A DNA stretch of 5,673 bases from Ignavibacteria bacterium (GTDB taxonomy: Bacteria > Bacteroidota > Ignavibacteria > Ignavibacteriales > Ignavibacteriaceae): NCBI GenBank assembly GCA_029863735.1, contig JAOTUT010000119.1:1-5673 (forward strand). Reading direction: 5' to 3'. Below are positions 1-5,154 of this stretch, in pieces. The notes under the pieces are model-generated. The model was given only the letters and a program-made list of their open reading frames with translations. It searched no databases and had not been told where the DNA came from. Position numbers and translations under genes: made by a program. Every line of letters starts with the position of its first letter. Position 1 is the stretch's first letter.

Positions 1-254
1 ATTTTCTCTTTTATATAAAAAACACAATCACAAAATAGTCCAGTAAAATTTTTTTGAGTTGGATACCCTGAAACCCAAAAATTAACTTGTTCAACATTGT
101 TTGATAGTTGAGTAATATGACAATAGGTATGCAAAAATTTTTTATTCCAAATGTAGGGATCCTCATTTCCACCAAATTCATCGTGATAAACTATGAGATC
201 TCCAATTTGTTTCTTGCTACGATGTGGATGATAGATTAAATAGAATGGCCCCAC
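1..254 (-). CDS. Unrecognised protein, partial (3' end beyond window), no ATG start
   Basis: One minus-strand frame stays open from a TAA at 287-285 to the left edge. From the first possible start, GTG at 254-252, it gives 84 codons. It reads like a genuine soluble protein: an opening VGPFYLIYHPHRSKKQIGDL, then VYHDEFGGNEDPYIW near residues 22-36, HTYCHI near 42-47, VNFWVSG near 57-63, and FCDCVFYIKEK at the cut edge. It is rich in aromatics, His and Cys (C46, C75, C77), but I recognise no family. No ATG is available in frame, and no Shine-Dalgarno lies before the GTG. The readable sequence seems to begin before the GTG (KNWIIN just upstream). So either the start is a non-standard codon, or the 5' end is damaged, possibly ATG mutated to ATA at 281-279. 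It lies in the same frame as, and directly downstream of, the small CxxC ORF at 285-422. Coding potential is likely; exact start and function are unknown. Confidence 0.5.
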   Translation of the reverse strand, partial: MGPFYLIYHPHRSKKQIGDLIVYHDEFGGNEDPYIWNKKFLHTYCHITQLSNNVEQVNFWVSGYPTQKNFTGLFCDCVFYIKEK

Positions 255-284
255 ATTAATAATCCAATTTTTGAAAAATATTTT

Positions 285-422
285 TTAAGAATTAATTTTA
301 TTTTCAAAGCGATCTAAAAATCTTTGCATTTTTGCAAAAACAGATTTTGAAGATTTATCTGCAATTCCCTTGGCTGCTTCCAACTCCCAACCACATACTG
401 AACAATATAATTTCTTATCCAT
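285..422 (-). CDS. Small CxxC-knuckle protein (45 aa) overlapping the abgT stop
   Basis: A 45-residue ORF starts at the ATG whose bases overlap the end of the transporter gene (ATGGATAA, an 8-nt overlap). This arrangement suits translational coupling. It begins [19 protein letters not shown] and ends RFENKINS. There is one CxxC pair (C7, C10) followed by a charged, probably helical tail. CSVCGWEL resembles one half of a zinc ribbon, but the second cysteine pair is missing. An in-frame upstream ATG at 476-474 would add 18 residues including CWDC and so supply a second CxxC. That extension lies wholly inside the conserved end of the transporter gene, so I prefer the shorter start. Its frame continues past the stop into the partial ORF on the left. 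It could be a real small protein, the N-terminus of an interrupted larger one, or chance. Function unknown. Confidence 0.4.
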   Translation of the reverse strand: MDKKLYCSVCGWELEAAKGIADKSSKSVFAKMQRFLDRFENKINS

Positions 423-1944
423 TGTAGTACAATCCAGCATCTGGTCCGAGAGGCAGTCCCAACAGAATCCAGACAATTAATAAAATAGTCCATACAATAA
501 AGAAAACAATGGAGTAAGGTAACATTGTCGCCATTACTGTTCCGATACCTGCTTTACTATCATACTTTTGAAAAAATGCGATTATAAGTGCGAAGAAGCT
601 CATCATTGGAGAGATTAAATTAGTGATACTATCACCGATTCTGTAAACCACTTGAGTAAGTTCGGGGGAATAGCCCAAAAGCATAAACATTGGTATGAAA
701 ATAGGAGCTATTAAGGCCCATTTAGCCGAAGCACTTCCCATCAACATATTTATTGCAGCAGCAAAAACAATAAACAGTATCATTAAAGGAATAACACCAA
801 GCCCGGAAGATGATAATACATCTGCACCTCTGATAGCCAATATCATTCCTAAGTTACTCCATTTGAAATACGCAACAAATTGGGCAGCAAAAAATACCAG
901 CACAAGATATAATCCTAATGTCTTCATTGCTTTACCCATGCCATCAACAACATCCGAATCATTTTTAAAAGTACCAGAGCCAAATCCATATGCTAACCCC
1001 ATTACTGTAGCAACAATAAACAGTAAAGCAACAACGCCTTTTATTAAAGGAGAATTTAGAATCCCACCGTCAGCGGCCCTTAGAAAACCATCAACGGGTA
1101 TTGTTCCCCAGAGAATAATGGCGAGGATAATCAAAGCTGCAATAAGACTATACTTGAGACCCTTCTTTTCATTCCCGGACAATTGTTCGAGGTCATTATT
1201 TTTTTCATTACTTTCATACTTACCAAACCGGGGCTCAATTATTTTTTCGGTTACCCACGTACCTGTAATAGCAATTATAAAAGTTGAAACTACCATGAAG
1301 TAATAGTTGGCTGTTGGATTCACAGTATATAAAGGATCTAAAATTCTGGCTGCCTCCTGTGATAGCCCGGCCAACAATGGATCAATTGTTCCAAGAACAA
1401 GGTTTGCACTAAAACCACCGGATACACCCGCAAAAGCTGCTGCCATTCCTACTATCGGATGTCTTCTGACAGCTAGGAATATTATACCCCCAAGAGGTAT
1501 TAACAAAACATATCCAACATCACTTGCGGCATTAGATAACACACCAGATAGTACAAGGACAAAAGTGAGTAACTTTTTGGGCGCAGATAAAACAAGCATC
1601 CTGATTATTGCGCCAATTAATCCGCTACTTTCGGCAACGCCGATTCCTAACATTGCAACCAAAACGATTCCTAGAGGTGCAAAACTCGTATAGTTATCAA
1701 CCATCCCAAGTATAATGCGATGCAAACCCTCTACCGTGAGTAGATTTACAGGCTCTATAATTTCATTTGTACCAGGATGAATTGCTTGCAAACCCAATAT
1801 GGAAGCAATAAAAGAAATAACGATTGTTGATAATGCAAAAATTGCAAATAATGTAGCTGGGTGTGGTAATGCATTACCCGCCCTTTCTGTAACAGACAAA
1901 ATATTCTGAAAGAATGATTTTTTGAGGTTTGGTTTTTCGGTCAT
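415..1944 (-). CDS. abgT: AbgT-family membrane transporter (p-aminobenzoyl-glutamate / antimetabolite transporter)
   Basis: This is a 509-residue inner-membrane protein, close to the length of E. coli AbgT. Family members import p-aminobenzoyl-glutamate for folate salvage, or, as reported for Neisseria MtrF and Alcanivorax YdaH, export sulfonamide antimetabolites using ion gradients. Hallmarks seen: N-terminal [17 protein letters not shown] (20-36); the [17 protein letters not shown] block (137-153); [18 protein letters not shown] (176-193, with D188); and [17 protein letters not shown] (403-419) running into [14 protein letters not shown] (434-447). Residues S406, W409, P427, R435, D438 and P446 keep the spacing I recall for functionally important MtrF positions. 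The C-terminus [13 protein letters not shown] is typical. Many hydrophobic segments flank a charged cytoplasmic loop (about 238-262). No clear Shine-Dalgarno precedes the ATG at 1944-1942, but homology starts at once. A promoter candidate lies about 50-80 bp upstream. Substrate and transport direction cannot be told from sequence. Confidence 0.93.
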   Translation of the reverse strand: MTEKPNLKKSFFQNILSVTERAGNALPHPATLFAIFALSTIVISFIASILGLQAIHPGTNEIIEPVNLLTVEGLHRIILGMVDNYTSFAPLGIVLVAMLGIGVAESSGLIGAIIRMLVLSAPKKLLTFVLVLSGVLSNAASDVGYVLLIPLGGIIFLAVRRHPIVGMAAAFAGVSGGFSANLVLGTIDPLLAGLSQEAARILDPLYTVNPTANYYFMVVSTFIIAITGTWVTEKIIEPRFGKYESNEKNNDLEQLSGNEKKGLKYSLIAALIILAIILWGTIPVDGFLRAADGGILNSPLIKGVVALLFIVATVMGLAYGFGSGTFKNDSDVVDGMGKAMKTLGLYLVLVFFAAQFVAYFKWSNLGMILAIRGADVLSSSGLGVIPLMILFIVFAAAINMLMGSASAKWALIAPIFIPMFMLLGYSPELTQVVYRIGDSITNLISPMMSFFALIIAFFQKYDSKAGIGTVMATMLPYSIVFFIVWTILLIVWILLGLPLGPDAGLYYNG

Positions 1945-1993
1945 AAGTGCTTTGTAAAGTGATTAGTAAATGCTGTTTTTAGATTGGATATTT

Positions 1994-2026
1994 CAAAGAT
2001 GATATTATTCAGATTTATAGCACAAA
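1994..2026 (-). promoter_or_regulatory. Candidate Bacteroidetes-type promoter for abgT
   Basis: Read on the minus strand, TTTG (2026-2023) is followed after 21 nt by CATCTTTG (2001-1994). This matches seven of eight positions of the TAnnTTTG minus-7 consensus used by the main sigma factor of Bacteroidetes. The ATG of the transporter follows about 50 nt later. A separate TATAAT-like stretch lies further upstream (near 2041-2036). The spacer is slightly long and the region is AT-rich, so this is a suggestion only. Confidence 0.35.
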
Positions 2027-2145
2027 CATAATTCTATTATAACCTCAATTTAACTTAAGTATCCTACACCTATCAACTGATAAAATGATTTTTCGAAATA
2101 TAACCATATTACATTGGAAAAGGATTTAACATAATTTAAATTGGT

Positions 2146-2169
2146 GGTTTCACGATTGAAACCTAGGTT
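2146..2169. repeat. Perfect 7-bp hairpin with overlapping 10-nt palindrome
   Basis: GGTTTCA (2146-2152) and TGAAACC (2157-2163) are exact inverted repeats around the loop CGAT. The right arm runs into AACCTAGGTT (2160-2169), itself a perfect palindrome, so the right arm could pair either leftward or rightward. No T-run follows on the plus strand, so it is not an obvious intrinsic terminator. It may be an operator-like site or an RNA structure; function unknown. Confidence 0.4.
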
Positions 2170-2223
2170 GTAAGACACCTGCTCCAATCTTTAAAACCCT
2201 TCTGAATTTTCTTAATTTTGCCC

Positions 2224-2334
2224 CGCATCCTTAGCTCAGTTGGCCCGTTCAAAAAACGAGGTCTCGCTCGCCTCGCTGCCGCTTTGGCGGAGTGGGCCAA
2301 AGGCGGATAGGCATCTGACTCTTAATCAGCAGAT
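2224..2334 (+). pseudogene. Composite tRNA remnant, tRNA-Lys(CUU)-like, interrupted and lacking the T arm
   Basis: GCATCCTTAGCTCAGTTGG (2225-2243) is a textbook tRNA start: acceptor strand, U8-A9 region and D arm. GCATCTGACTCTTAATCAG (2311-2329) is a textbook anticodon arm of tRNA-Lys, with stem CTGA/TCAG, loop CTCTTAA and anticodon CTT at 2321-2323. In an intact gene only about four bases (TAGA) would separate them; here 67 nt intervene. After the anticodon arm comes CAGATAGGTGAAC, then unrelated AT-rich sequence. There is no GGTTCGA T loop and no 3' acceptor strand complementary to GCATCC. The inserted segment also contains a second D-arm-like stretch (GGCGGAGTGGGCCAAAGGCG, 2286-2305) reminiscent of class II tRNAs, so the locus may be a fusion of two tRNA fragments. 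It should not make a functional tRNA. Confidence 0.6.
2240..2300. repeat. 61-nt nested inverted repeats inside the tRNA remnant
   Basis: TTGGCCC (2240-2246) and GGGCCAA (2294-2300) are an exact 7-bp inverted repeat. They enclose three further stems in series: GTT/AAC (2247-2249 with 2255-2257), CGAGG/CCTCG (2257-2261 with 2271-2275, nine-base loop; its first base competes with the preceding stem), and CCGC/GCGG (2279-2282 with 2287-2290, loop TTTG), the last extended by CT/AG around a bulged G. A closing stem of seven pairs with three inner hairpins is cloverleaf-like in layout. Its first bases belong to the D-loop sequence of the tRNA remnant. This fits insertion of a palindromic repeat unit into a tRNA copy. 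Confidence 0.5.
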
Positions 2335-2351
2335 AGGTGAACATTATTTTT

Positions 2352-2374
2352 AGCAAATCCTTCCGTAAAATTGA
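2352..2374 (+). repeat. Direct repeat, left copy (fic-flanking)
   Basis: These 23 nt (AGCAAATCC then a TAAAATTGA ending) match 3909-3931 at 21 of 23 positions, in the same orientation, 1,557 bp apart. A second block, CCTAATTTGAACAAACT, follows 65 nt later at 2440-2456 and is identical to 3987-4003. The two blocks therefore recur as a unit on either side of fic, with a diverged and slightly different-length middle. Confidence 0.6.
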
Positions 2375-2439
2375 TTACGCCGGGCTGCCCTCAGAATCGG
2401 TTAGTTAAATAAATCATTCTCAAATCCTCTGCAAACAAA

Positions 2440-2456
2440 CCTAATTTGAACAAACT
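2440..2456 (+). repeat. TTTGAACAA block, copy A (upstream of fic)
   Basis: This 17-nt block is identical to 3987-4003 and shares its AATTTGAACAA core with 5093-5103. In this copy the downstream half differs: there is no TAnnTTTG-like hexamer at the right spacing, so the promoter function proposed for the other two copies is doubtful here. It lies about 190 bp before the fic start. Confidence 0.5.
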
Positions 2457-2549
2457 TATTATAAAAGAAACTCATCTAAGTTTTACCATAATTGCCTAAA
2501 GCAGCTTAAAATCCAGTATAAAATATTATAATGGAGTTTAATAGTTTAA

Positions 2550-2619
2550 CTTAAAATAAGATTTGGTTAATTTTAAGAAAAAGCTTTAAATTAAAATAAG
2601 CGAAAAGCTAATTTTAATT
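2550..2619 (+). promoter_or_regulatory. Two AT-rich stem-loops in the fic leader
   Basis: CTTAAAAT (2550-2557) pairs exactly with ATTTTAAG (2570-2577). AATTAAAAT (2589-2597) pairs exactly with ATTTTAATT (2611-2619), with an inner AGC/GCT stem (2599-2601 with 2607-2609), a GAAAA loop and one A-A mismatch. The TTAAAAT and ATTTTAA cores are common to both hairpins, so the arms can be exchanged and give alternative folds. The second hairpin ends 16 nt before the fic ATG. The next bases, GAACTTAGAAAAACG, hold no clear ribosome binding site. The structure could tune translation or be a by-product of AT-rich sequence. Confidence 0.35.
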
Positions 2620-2635
2620 AGAACTTAGAAAAACG

Positions 2636-3781
2636 ATGAAAATTGAAGATTTCATTGCTGGTCACTATCAGCAGGAATACAAATATAAAAGCTTCAGCCC
2701 AAACAAAATAAACCACGAATGGGTATGGAGCGATGCAAAGATAAATTCACTTTTATCTGAAGCAAATCTGAGTCTTGGCAATCTGAATGCGTTCTCGCTT
2801 TACGTTCCCGATATTGATGTCTTTATAAGAATGCATCTTGTAAAAGAAGCAACCAAGTCCAGTCAGATTGAAGGCACACGCACTGAAATGGAAGAAGCAT
2901 TATTAAAAGGTAACGAGATACAGCCTGAAAAAAGAGACGATTGGAAAGAAGTTCAGAACTATATCGAGGCAATGAACTACACAATCTCAAAACTAAAAAC
3001 ACTTCCTGTTTCTACGAGGCTGCTGAAAGAGTCCCATAAAATTTTAATGCAGGGAGTAAGAGGAGAAAGCAAAACACCAGGTGAATTCAGAACGAGTCAG
3101 AATTGGATTGGCGGTGCAACAATTAATGATGCAGTATTTGTTCCACCACCACACACGCAGATTAACGAATTAATGGGCGACTTGGAAAATTTCCTGCATA
3201 ACGAAAATATAAATGTGCCTCCGTTGATTAAAGCCGCAATCGGTCATTATCAGTTCGAAACCATTCACCCGTTTCTTGATGGCAATGGAAGAATCGGAAG
3301 ATTACTGATTACCTTGCAGTTAGTTGGTTCGGGCGTGCTGTCAAAACCAACTCTCTATCTTTCTGATTATTTTGAAAAGCATAGGACTATTTATTATGAT
3401 AACCTAAATCATGTAAGAGTCAAAAATGATCTGGCACAATGGATTAAATTCTTTCTTGTGGCAGTTATTGAAATAAGTAAACACGGGACAGAAACATTTC
3501 AGGGAATATTGATATTAAAAGAAAGAATTGAGAACGAGAAGATTATCAAACTCGGTAAAAAGATTCCGAAAGCAAAACAATTGATGAATTCGCTTTATGC
3601 AAATCCTATAATAAATTCTAATGATGTTAAAGAATTACTTAAGGTTACTCCCGCAACAGCCAATTCTTTGATACAGGATTTTATTAATCTGGGTATCCTC
3701 AAAGAAATAACAGGCGGACAAAGGTATCGCTTATTCAGCTTTGAAGAATACCTGAAACTTTTTACGAAAAATAATTTTTAA
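2636..3781 (+). CDS. fic: Fic-family protein adenylyltransferase (class II, self-inhibited) with C-terminal winged helix
   Basis: This 381-residue cytosolic enzyme probably transfers AMP from ATP to protein hydroxyl groups. An N-terminal Fic_N region (about 1-95) holds the inhibitory helix motif SSQIEG (S75, E79, G80), which matches (S/T)xxxE(G/N). Having this motif N-terminal of the core makes it class II, so no separate antitoxin is needed. The Fic core follows: flap GGATINDAVFVPPPH (159-173) and catalytic motif HPFLDGNGRIGR (211-222), with H211 as general base, D215 as metal ligand, and the GNGR anion-binding loop complete. Residues about 310-375 look like a winged helix (VKELLKVTPATANSLIQDF, then LGILKEITGGQRYRLF). 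Architecture and length resemble Shewanella SoFic. The start is firm because MKIEDFIAGHYQQ-type openings are typical of the family; the ribosome binding site is poor. It stands alone, bracketed by direct repeats. Targets are unknown; target proteins or a self-modifying role are both possible. Confidence 0.93.
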   Translation: MKIEDFIAGHYQQEYKYKSFSPNKINHEWVWSDAKINSLLSEANLSLGNLNAFSLYVPDIDVFIRMHLVKEATKSSQIEGTRTEMEEALLKGNEIQPEKRDDWKEVQNYIEAMNYTISKLKTLPVSTRLLKESHKILMQGVRGESKTPGEFRTSQNWIGGATINDAVFVPPPHTQINELMGDLENFLHNENINVPPLIKAAIGHYQFETIHPFLDGNGRIGRLLITLQLVGSGVLSKPTLYLSDYFEKHRTIYYDNLNHVRVKNDLAQWIKFFLVAVIEISKHGTETFQGILILKERIENEKIIKLGKKIPKAKQLMNSLYANPIINSNDVKELLKVTPATANSLIQDFINLGILKEITGGQRYRLFSFEEYLKLFTKNNF

Positions 3782-3792
3782 TTGAATTATGA

Positions 3793-3810
3793 CAACAGCA
3801 TCAACTGTTG
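3793..3810 (+). terminator. Weak stem-loop just after fic
   Basis: CAACAG (3793-3798) and CTGTTG (3805-3810) form a perfect 6-bp stem with loop CATCAA, 11 nt beyond the fic stop codon. The position suits a transcript 3' end, but there is no following T-run (AAAGTATC instead). It is a weak or factor-assisted terminator at best. Confidence 0.25.
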
Positions 3811-3908
3811 AAAGTATCTAAGCCGGTTTACGTATTTTAAGAAGAAGTGCGAATGAATTTGAATGATCATAGTTAAGCTAATGTGTCTGCGCTCTGTTTT
3901 GATTTTGA

Positions 3909-3931
3909 AGCAAATCCTTTCATAAAATTGA
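3909..3931 (+). repeat. Direct repeat, right copy (fic-flanking)
   Basis: This segment matches 2352-2374 at 21 of 23 positions in the same orientation; the two differences are both transitions (C/T and G/A). The shared CCTAATTTGAACAAACT block follows 55 nt later, compared with 65 nt in the left copy. Confidence 0.6.
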
Positions 3932-3989
3932 ATGTACCAGTCTAATCTCACAATCCATTTCCTAAACCTTAGCTAATAACTCTCGGCCT

Positions 3990-4022
3990 AATTTGAACAA
4001 ACTCAAAATGTGGGTAAGTTAT
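3990..4022 (+). promoter_or_regulatory. TTTGAACAA promoter-like block, copy B (NYN gene)
   Basis: TTTG (3992-3995), a 19-nt spacer, then TAAGTTAT (4015-4022) fit the Bacteroidetes minus-33/minus-7 pattern TTTG / TAnnTTTG. The stretch from AATTTGAACAA to GGTAAGTT (3990-4020) recurs at 5093-5124 with a few substitutions and one extra base. In both places it lies shortly before a start codon, here about 55 bp from the minus-7 element. This reuse makes a promoter more likely than chance resemblance. Confidence 0.45.
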
Positions 4023-4077
4023 CTAGTGGAATATCTTTAAACAGACTAATTGCTAATTTCATTAAAGGAAAATATCA

Positions 4078-4821
4078 GTGAAAGATCAGACTGAAAGACA
4101 ATCACAAAATACAATTGCAGTTTTTATTGACTTTGAAAATTTATATTACTCTTCACTTAATAATTACGGTGAAGCTCCCGATTTAATGATAATAAGAAAT
4201 TTATGCGAGAAAAAAGGAGGTATAGCATCAATACAGGCATTTGGAGACTGGGTCCGATTCAATGATCAGATTAATGGTCTTCAGACAAGCGGTATACAGC
4301 CGGTTTTTACACCTTTATCCCGCTCAGAAAAAAGTAGTGCGGATACTTTTATTTGTGTCTCTGCAATGAAGCTGTTTATGCAGAATGAAAATATTAATAC
4401 GTTAATTTTGGTTTCAGGAGATCGCGATTTTATACCATTGTTAAATGAGTTAAGATCACTCGGGAAACATACTTTTTTAATGGGTGTGAAAGGATCAATA
4501 TCACGGGACCTGGTAAATGTTGCAGATGGATTAATTGAATATCAGCCGGCAAAAATTAAACCCAAGGAATCAAAATCGCTGCAATCACCTCAAAAGAAAT
4601 TGAGTGAAGAAATAGAGAACAGTATCATCTCGTTATTAAAGAAAGAGAATCGTAGAATTAACGTTGCAACTGTCGGGATAAAAATTAAGAAGGAACATCC
4701 GGCGTTCAATCACAAAGAATTTGGATATGATAAGCTATCACACTTTCTTGATAGTTTTTCAAAGATTAAAATAGAATATGATGAAGATAAGCTGGTTGCG
4801 TATGCAAGTTTAGTCAAATAA
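4078..4821 (+). CDS. NYN-domain (LabA/DUF88-type) putative ribonuclease with C-terminal OST-HTH/LOTUS domain
   Basis: A 247-residue protein. The NYN domain (about 11-156) has a PIN-like fold that typically cuts or processes RNA with a metal ion. The acidic cluster is complete: D18 in FIDFENLYYS (16-25), D89 in KSSADTFI (85-92), and D115/D117 in LVSGDRDFIPLL (111-122), followed by LGKHTFLMGVKGSISRDLVNVAD. After a basic linker (about 157-175), residues about 176-245 look like an OST-HTH/LOTUS module, a winged-helix RNA-binding domain often fused to NYN: a helical region (LSEEIENSIISLLKKE), then FGYDKLSHFLDSF and a final beta hairpin. The start is GTG, set 8 nt after AAAGGA (4064-4069), which is a good ribosome binding site. 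It appears to be a single-gene unit with its own promoter-like block. Substrate RNA unknown. Confidence 0.88.
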   Translation: MKDQTERQSQNTIAVFIDFENLYYSSLNNYGEAPDLMIIRNLCEKKGGIASIQAFGDWVRFNDQINGLQTSGIQPVFTPLSRSEKSSADTFICVSAMKLFMQNENINTLILVSGDRDFIPLLNELRSLGKHTFLMGVKGSISRDLVNVADGLIEYQPAKIKPKESKSLQSPQKKLSEEIENSIISLLKKENRRINVATVGIKIKKEHPAFNHKEFGYDKLSHFLDSFSKIKIEYDEDKLVAYASLVK

Positions 4822-4862
4822 GTTATTTTACCAGACTCATCTGGACATACCGAATATGTTTC

Positions 4863-4936
4863 TGTAGGGACAGGTCGCGACCTGTCCCCATAAAAATAAA
4901 TTATCTGCAGAGGACAAGTCTCGACTTGTCCCTACA
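4863..4936. repeat. REP/BIME-like double palindrome
   Basis: The left unit (4867-4888) is a perfect 22-nt palindrome: GGGACAGGTCG joined to its own reverse complement. The right unit (4912-4931) has 9-bp arms, GGACAAGTC and GACTTGTCC, around TC. The whole element is also inverted at larger scale: TGTAGGGACA (4863-4872) is the exact reverse complement of TGTCCCTACA (4927-4936), and over 19 nt the two ends match at 17 positions. Two hairpins in head-to-head order between convergent coding sequences is typical of REP/BIME elements, which can act as bidirectional terminators or mRNA 3' protectors and are spread by RAYT transposases. No RAYT is present here. No clear target duplication is seen. 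Confidence 0.75.
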
Positions 4937-4944
4937 AAATAATC

Positions 4945-5082
4945 CTATTTCTCCTCCGCAAATCGGTTTCTCAGCACAACCAGTTTTGCTTTACTTTTCA
5001 TTTTCATTCTCAGATTCAGCATTTCAACAAAAACAGAAAATGCCATTGCAATATAGATATAACCTTCTGCTATAGGTGACAC
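4945..5082 (-). pseudogene. C-terminal remnant of a TerC-family integral membrane protein
   Basis: Read on the minus strand, 45 codons end in TAG (4947-4945). The stretch EGYIYIAMAFSVFVEMLNLR (residues 6-25 of the fragment) is the hallmark C-terminal segment of TerC/YgdQ-type membrane proteins (usual form: KGYIYFAMAFSVFVEMLN), followed by a basic tail ending RNRFAEEK. Intact members have over 200 residues and several membrane helices, none of which is present: the frame meets TGA at 5085-5083, and the upstream bases are the promoter-like block of the divergent gene. The rest of the gene has been deleted or displaced, and the break lies within about 5078-5092. The remnant is well preserved, which suggests a recent event. 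Intact TerC proteins are linked to metal export or tellurite resistance. Confidence 0.7.
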
Positions 5083-5092
5083 TCAAATAAAC

Positions 5093-5126
5093 AATTTGAA
5101 CAAGCTGAAAAATGTTGGTAAGTTTT
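5093..5126 (+). promoter_or_regulatory. TTTGAACAA promoter-like block, copy C (nitroreductase gene)
   Basis: TTTG (5095-5098), a 20-nt spacer, and TAAGTTTT (5119-5126) fit the TTTG / TAnnTTTG promoter pattern. The block resembles 3990-4020 over about 31 nt with three substitutions and one inserted A. The start codon of the flavoprotein gene follows 28 nt after the minus-7 element, giving a short leader that contains the ribosome binding site. Confidence 0.5.
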
Positions 5127-5142
5127 ATATGAAAAAACCAGC

Positions 5143-5148
5143 AGGAGG
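5143..5148 (+). promoter_or_regulatory. Strong Shine-Dalgarno before the nitroreductase gene
   Basis: AGGAGG ends six bases before ATG 5155-5157. It is the only full-strength Shine-Dalgarno in the window and fixes the start codon of the last gene. Confidence 0.75.
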
Positions 5149-5154
5149 TTAGAA

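Larger units (their letters stand above)
1945..2635. other. 691-bp gene-poor spacer between divergent abgT and fic
   Basis: I find no convincing protein gene here on either strand. The spacer holds, left to right: the abgT promoter candidate (1994-2026), a perfect hairpin with an overlapping palindrome (2146-2169), a composite of tRNA-like pieces interrupted by GC-rich inverted repeats (2224-2334), the first copy of a direct repeat (2352-2374) with its TTTGAACAA block (2440-2456), and AT-rich stem-loops just ahead of the fic start (2550-2619). The 2244-2310 stretch is clearly more GC-rich than its surroundings. Confidence 0.7.
3782..4077. other. 296-bp spacer between fic and the NYN gene
   Basis: No coding sequence is supported here. 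The spacer contains the post-fic stem-loop (3793-3810), the right copy of the fic-flanking direct repeat (3909-3931), the second TTTGAACAA block (3987-4020) with its promoter-like arrangement, and the ribosome binding site of the next gene. Confidence 0.6.
4822..5154. other. 333-bp spacer with REP element, terC remnant and promoter block
   Basis: The spacer holds no complete gene. It contains a 74-bp double palindrome (4863-4936), the 3' end of a TerC-type gene on the minus strand (4945-5082), the third TTTGAACAA block (5093-5126) and a strong ribosome binding site (5143-5148) for the next gene. Confidence 0.65.

Noticed and set aside
35..192. Alternative minus-strand ATG frame of about 50 codons inside the left-edge ORF
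   Set aside because: The product is hydrophobic and low in complexity, and it overlaps the much more protein-like frame that runs to the window edge.
695..1303. Open plus-strand frame of 202 codons
   Set aside because: It is antisense to the conserved AbgT gene, and the product has no recognisable motif and a composition expected from a complement of membrane codons.
1307..1693. Open plus-strand frame of 128 codons
   Set aside because: Also antisense to the AbgT gene; a shadow frame with no ribosome binding site or family features.
2311..2334. Functional tRNA-Lys gene
   Set aside because: The anticodon arm is excellent, but there is no T arm and no 3' acceptor strand, and the D arm is separated by 67 nt, so a working tRNA is not supported.
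2636..3781. Fic as half of a two-gene toxin-antitoxin pair
   Set aside because: No small antitoxin ORF is adjacent, and the inhibitory motif (S75, E79, G80) is inside the protein itself, as in self-regulated class II enzymes.
4863..4936. CRISPR array or insertion sequence
   Set aside because: There are only two palindromic units, no regular spacers and no transposase; a REP/BIME-like repeat explains it better.
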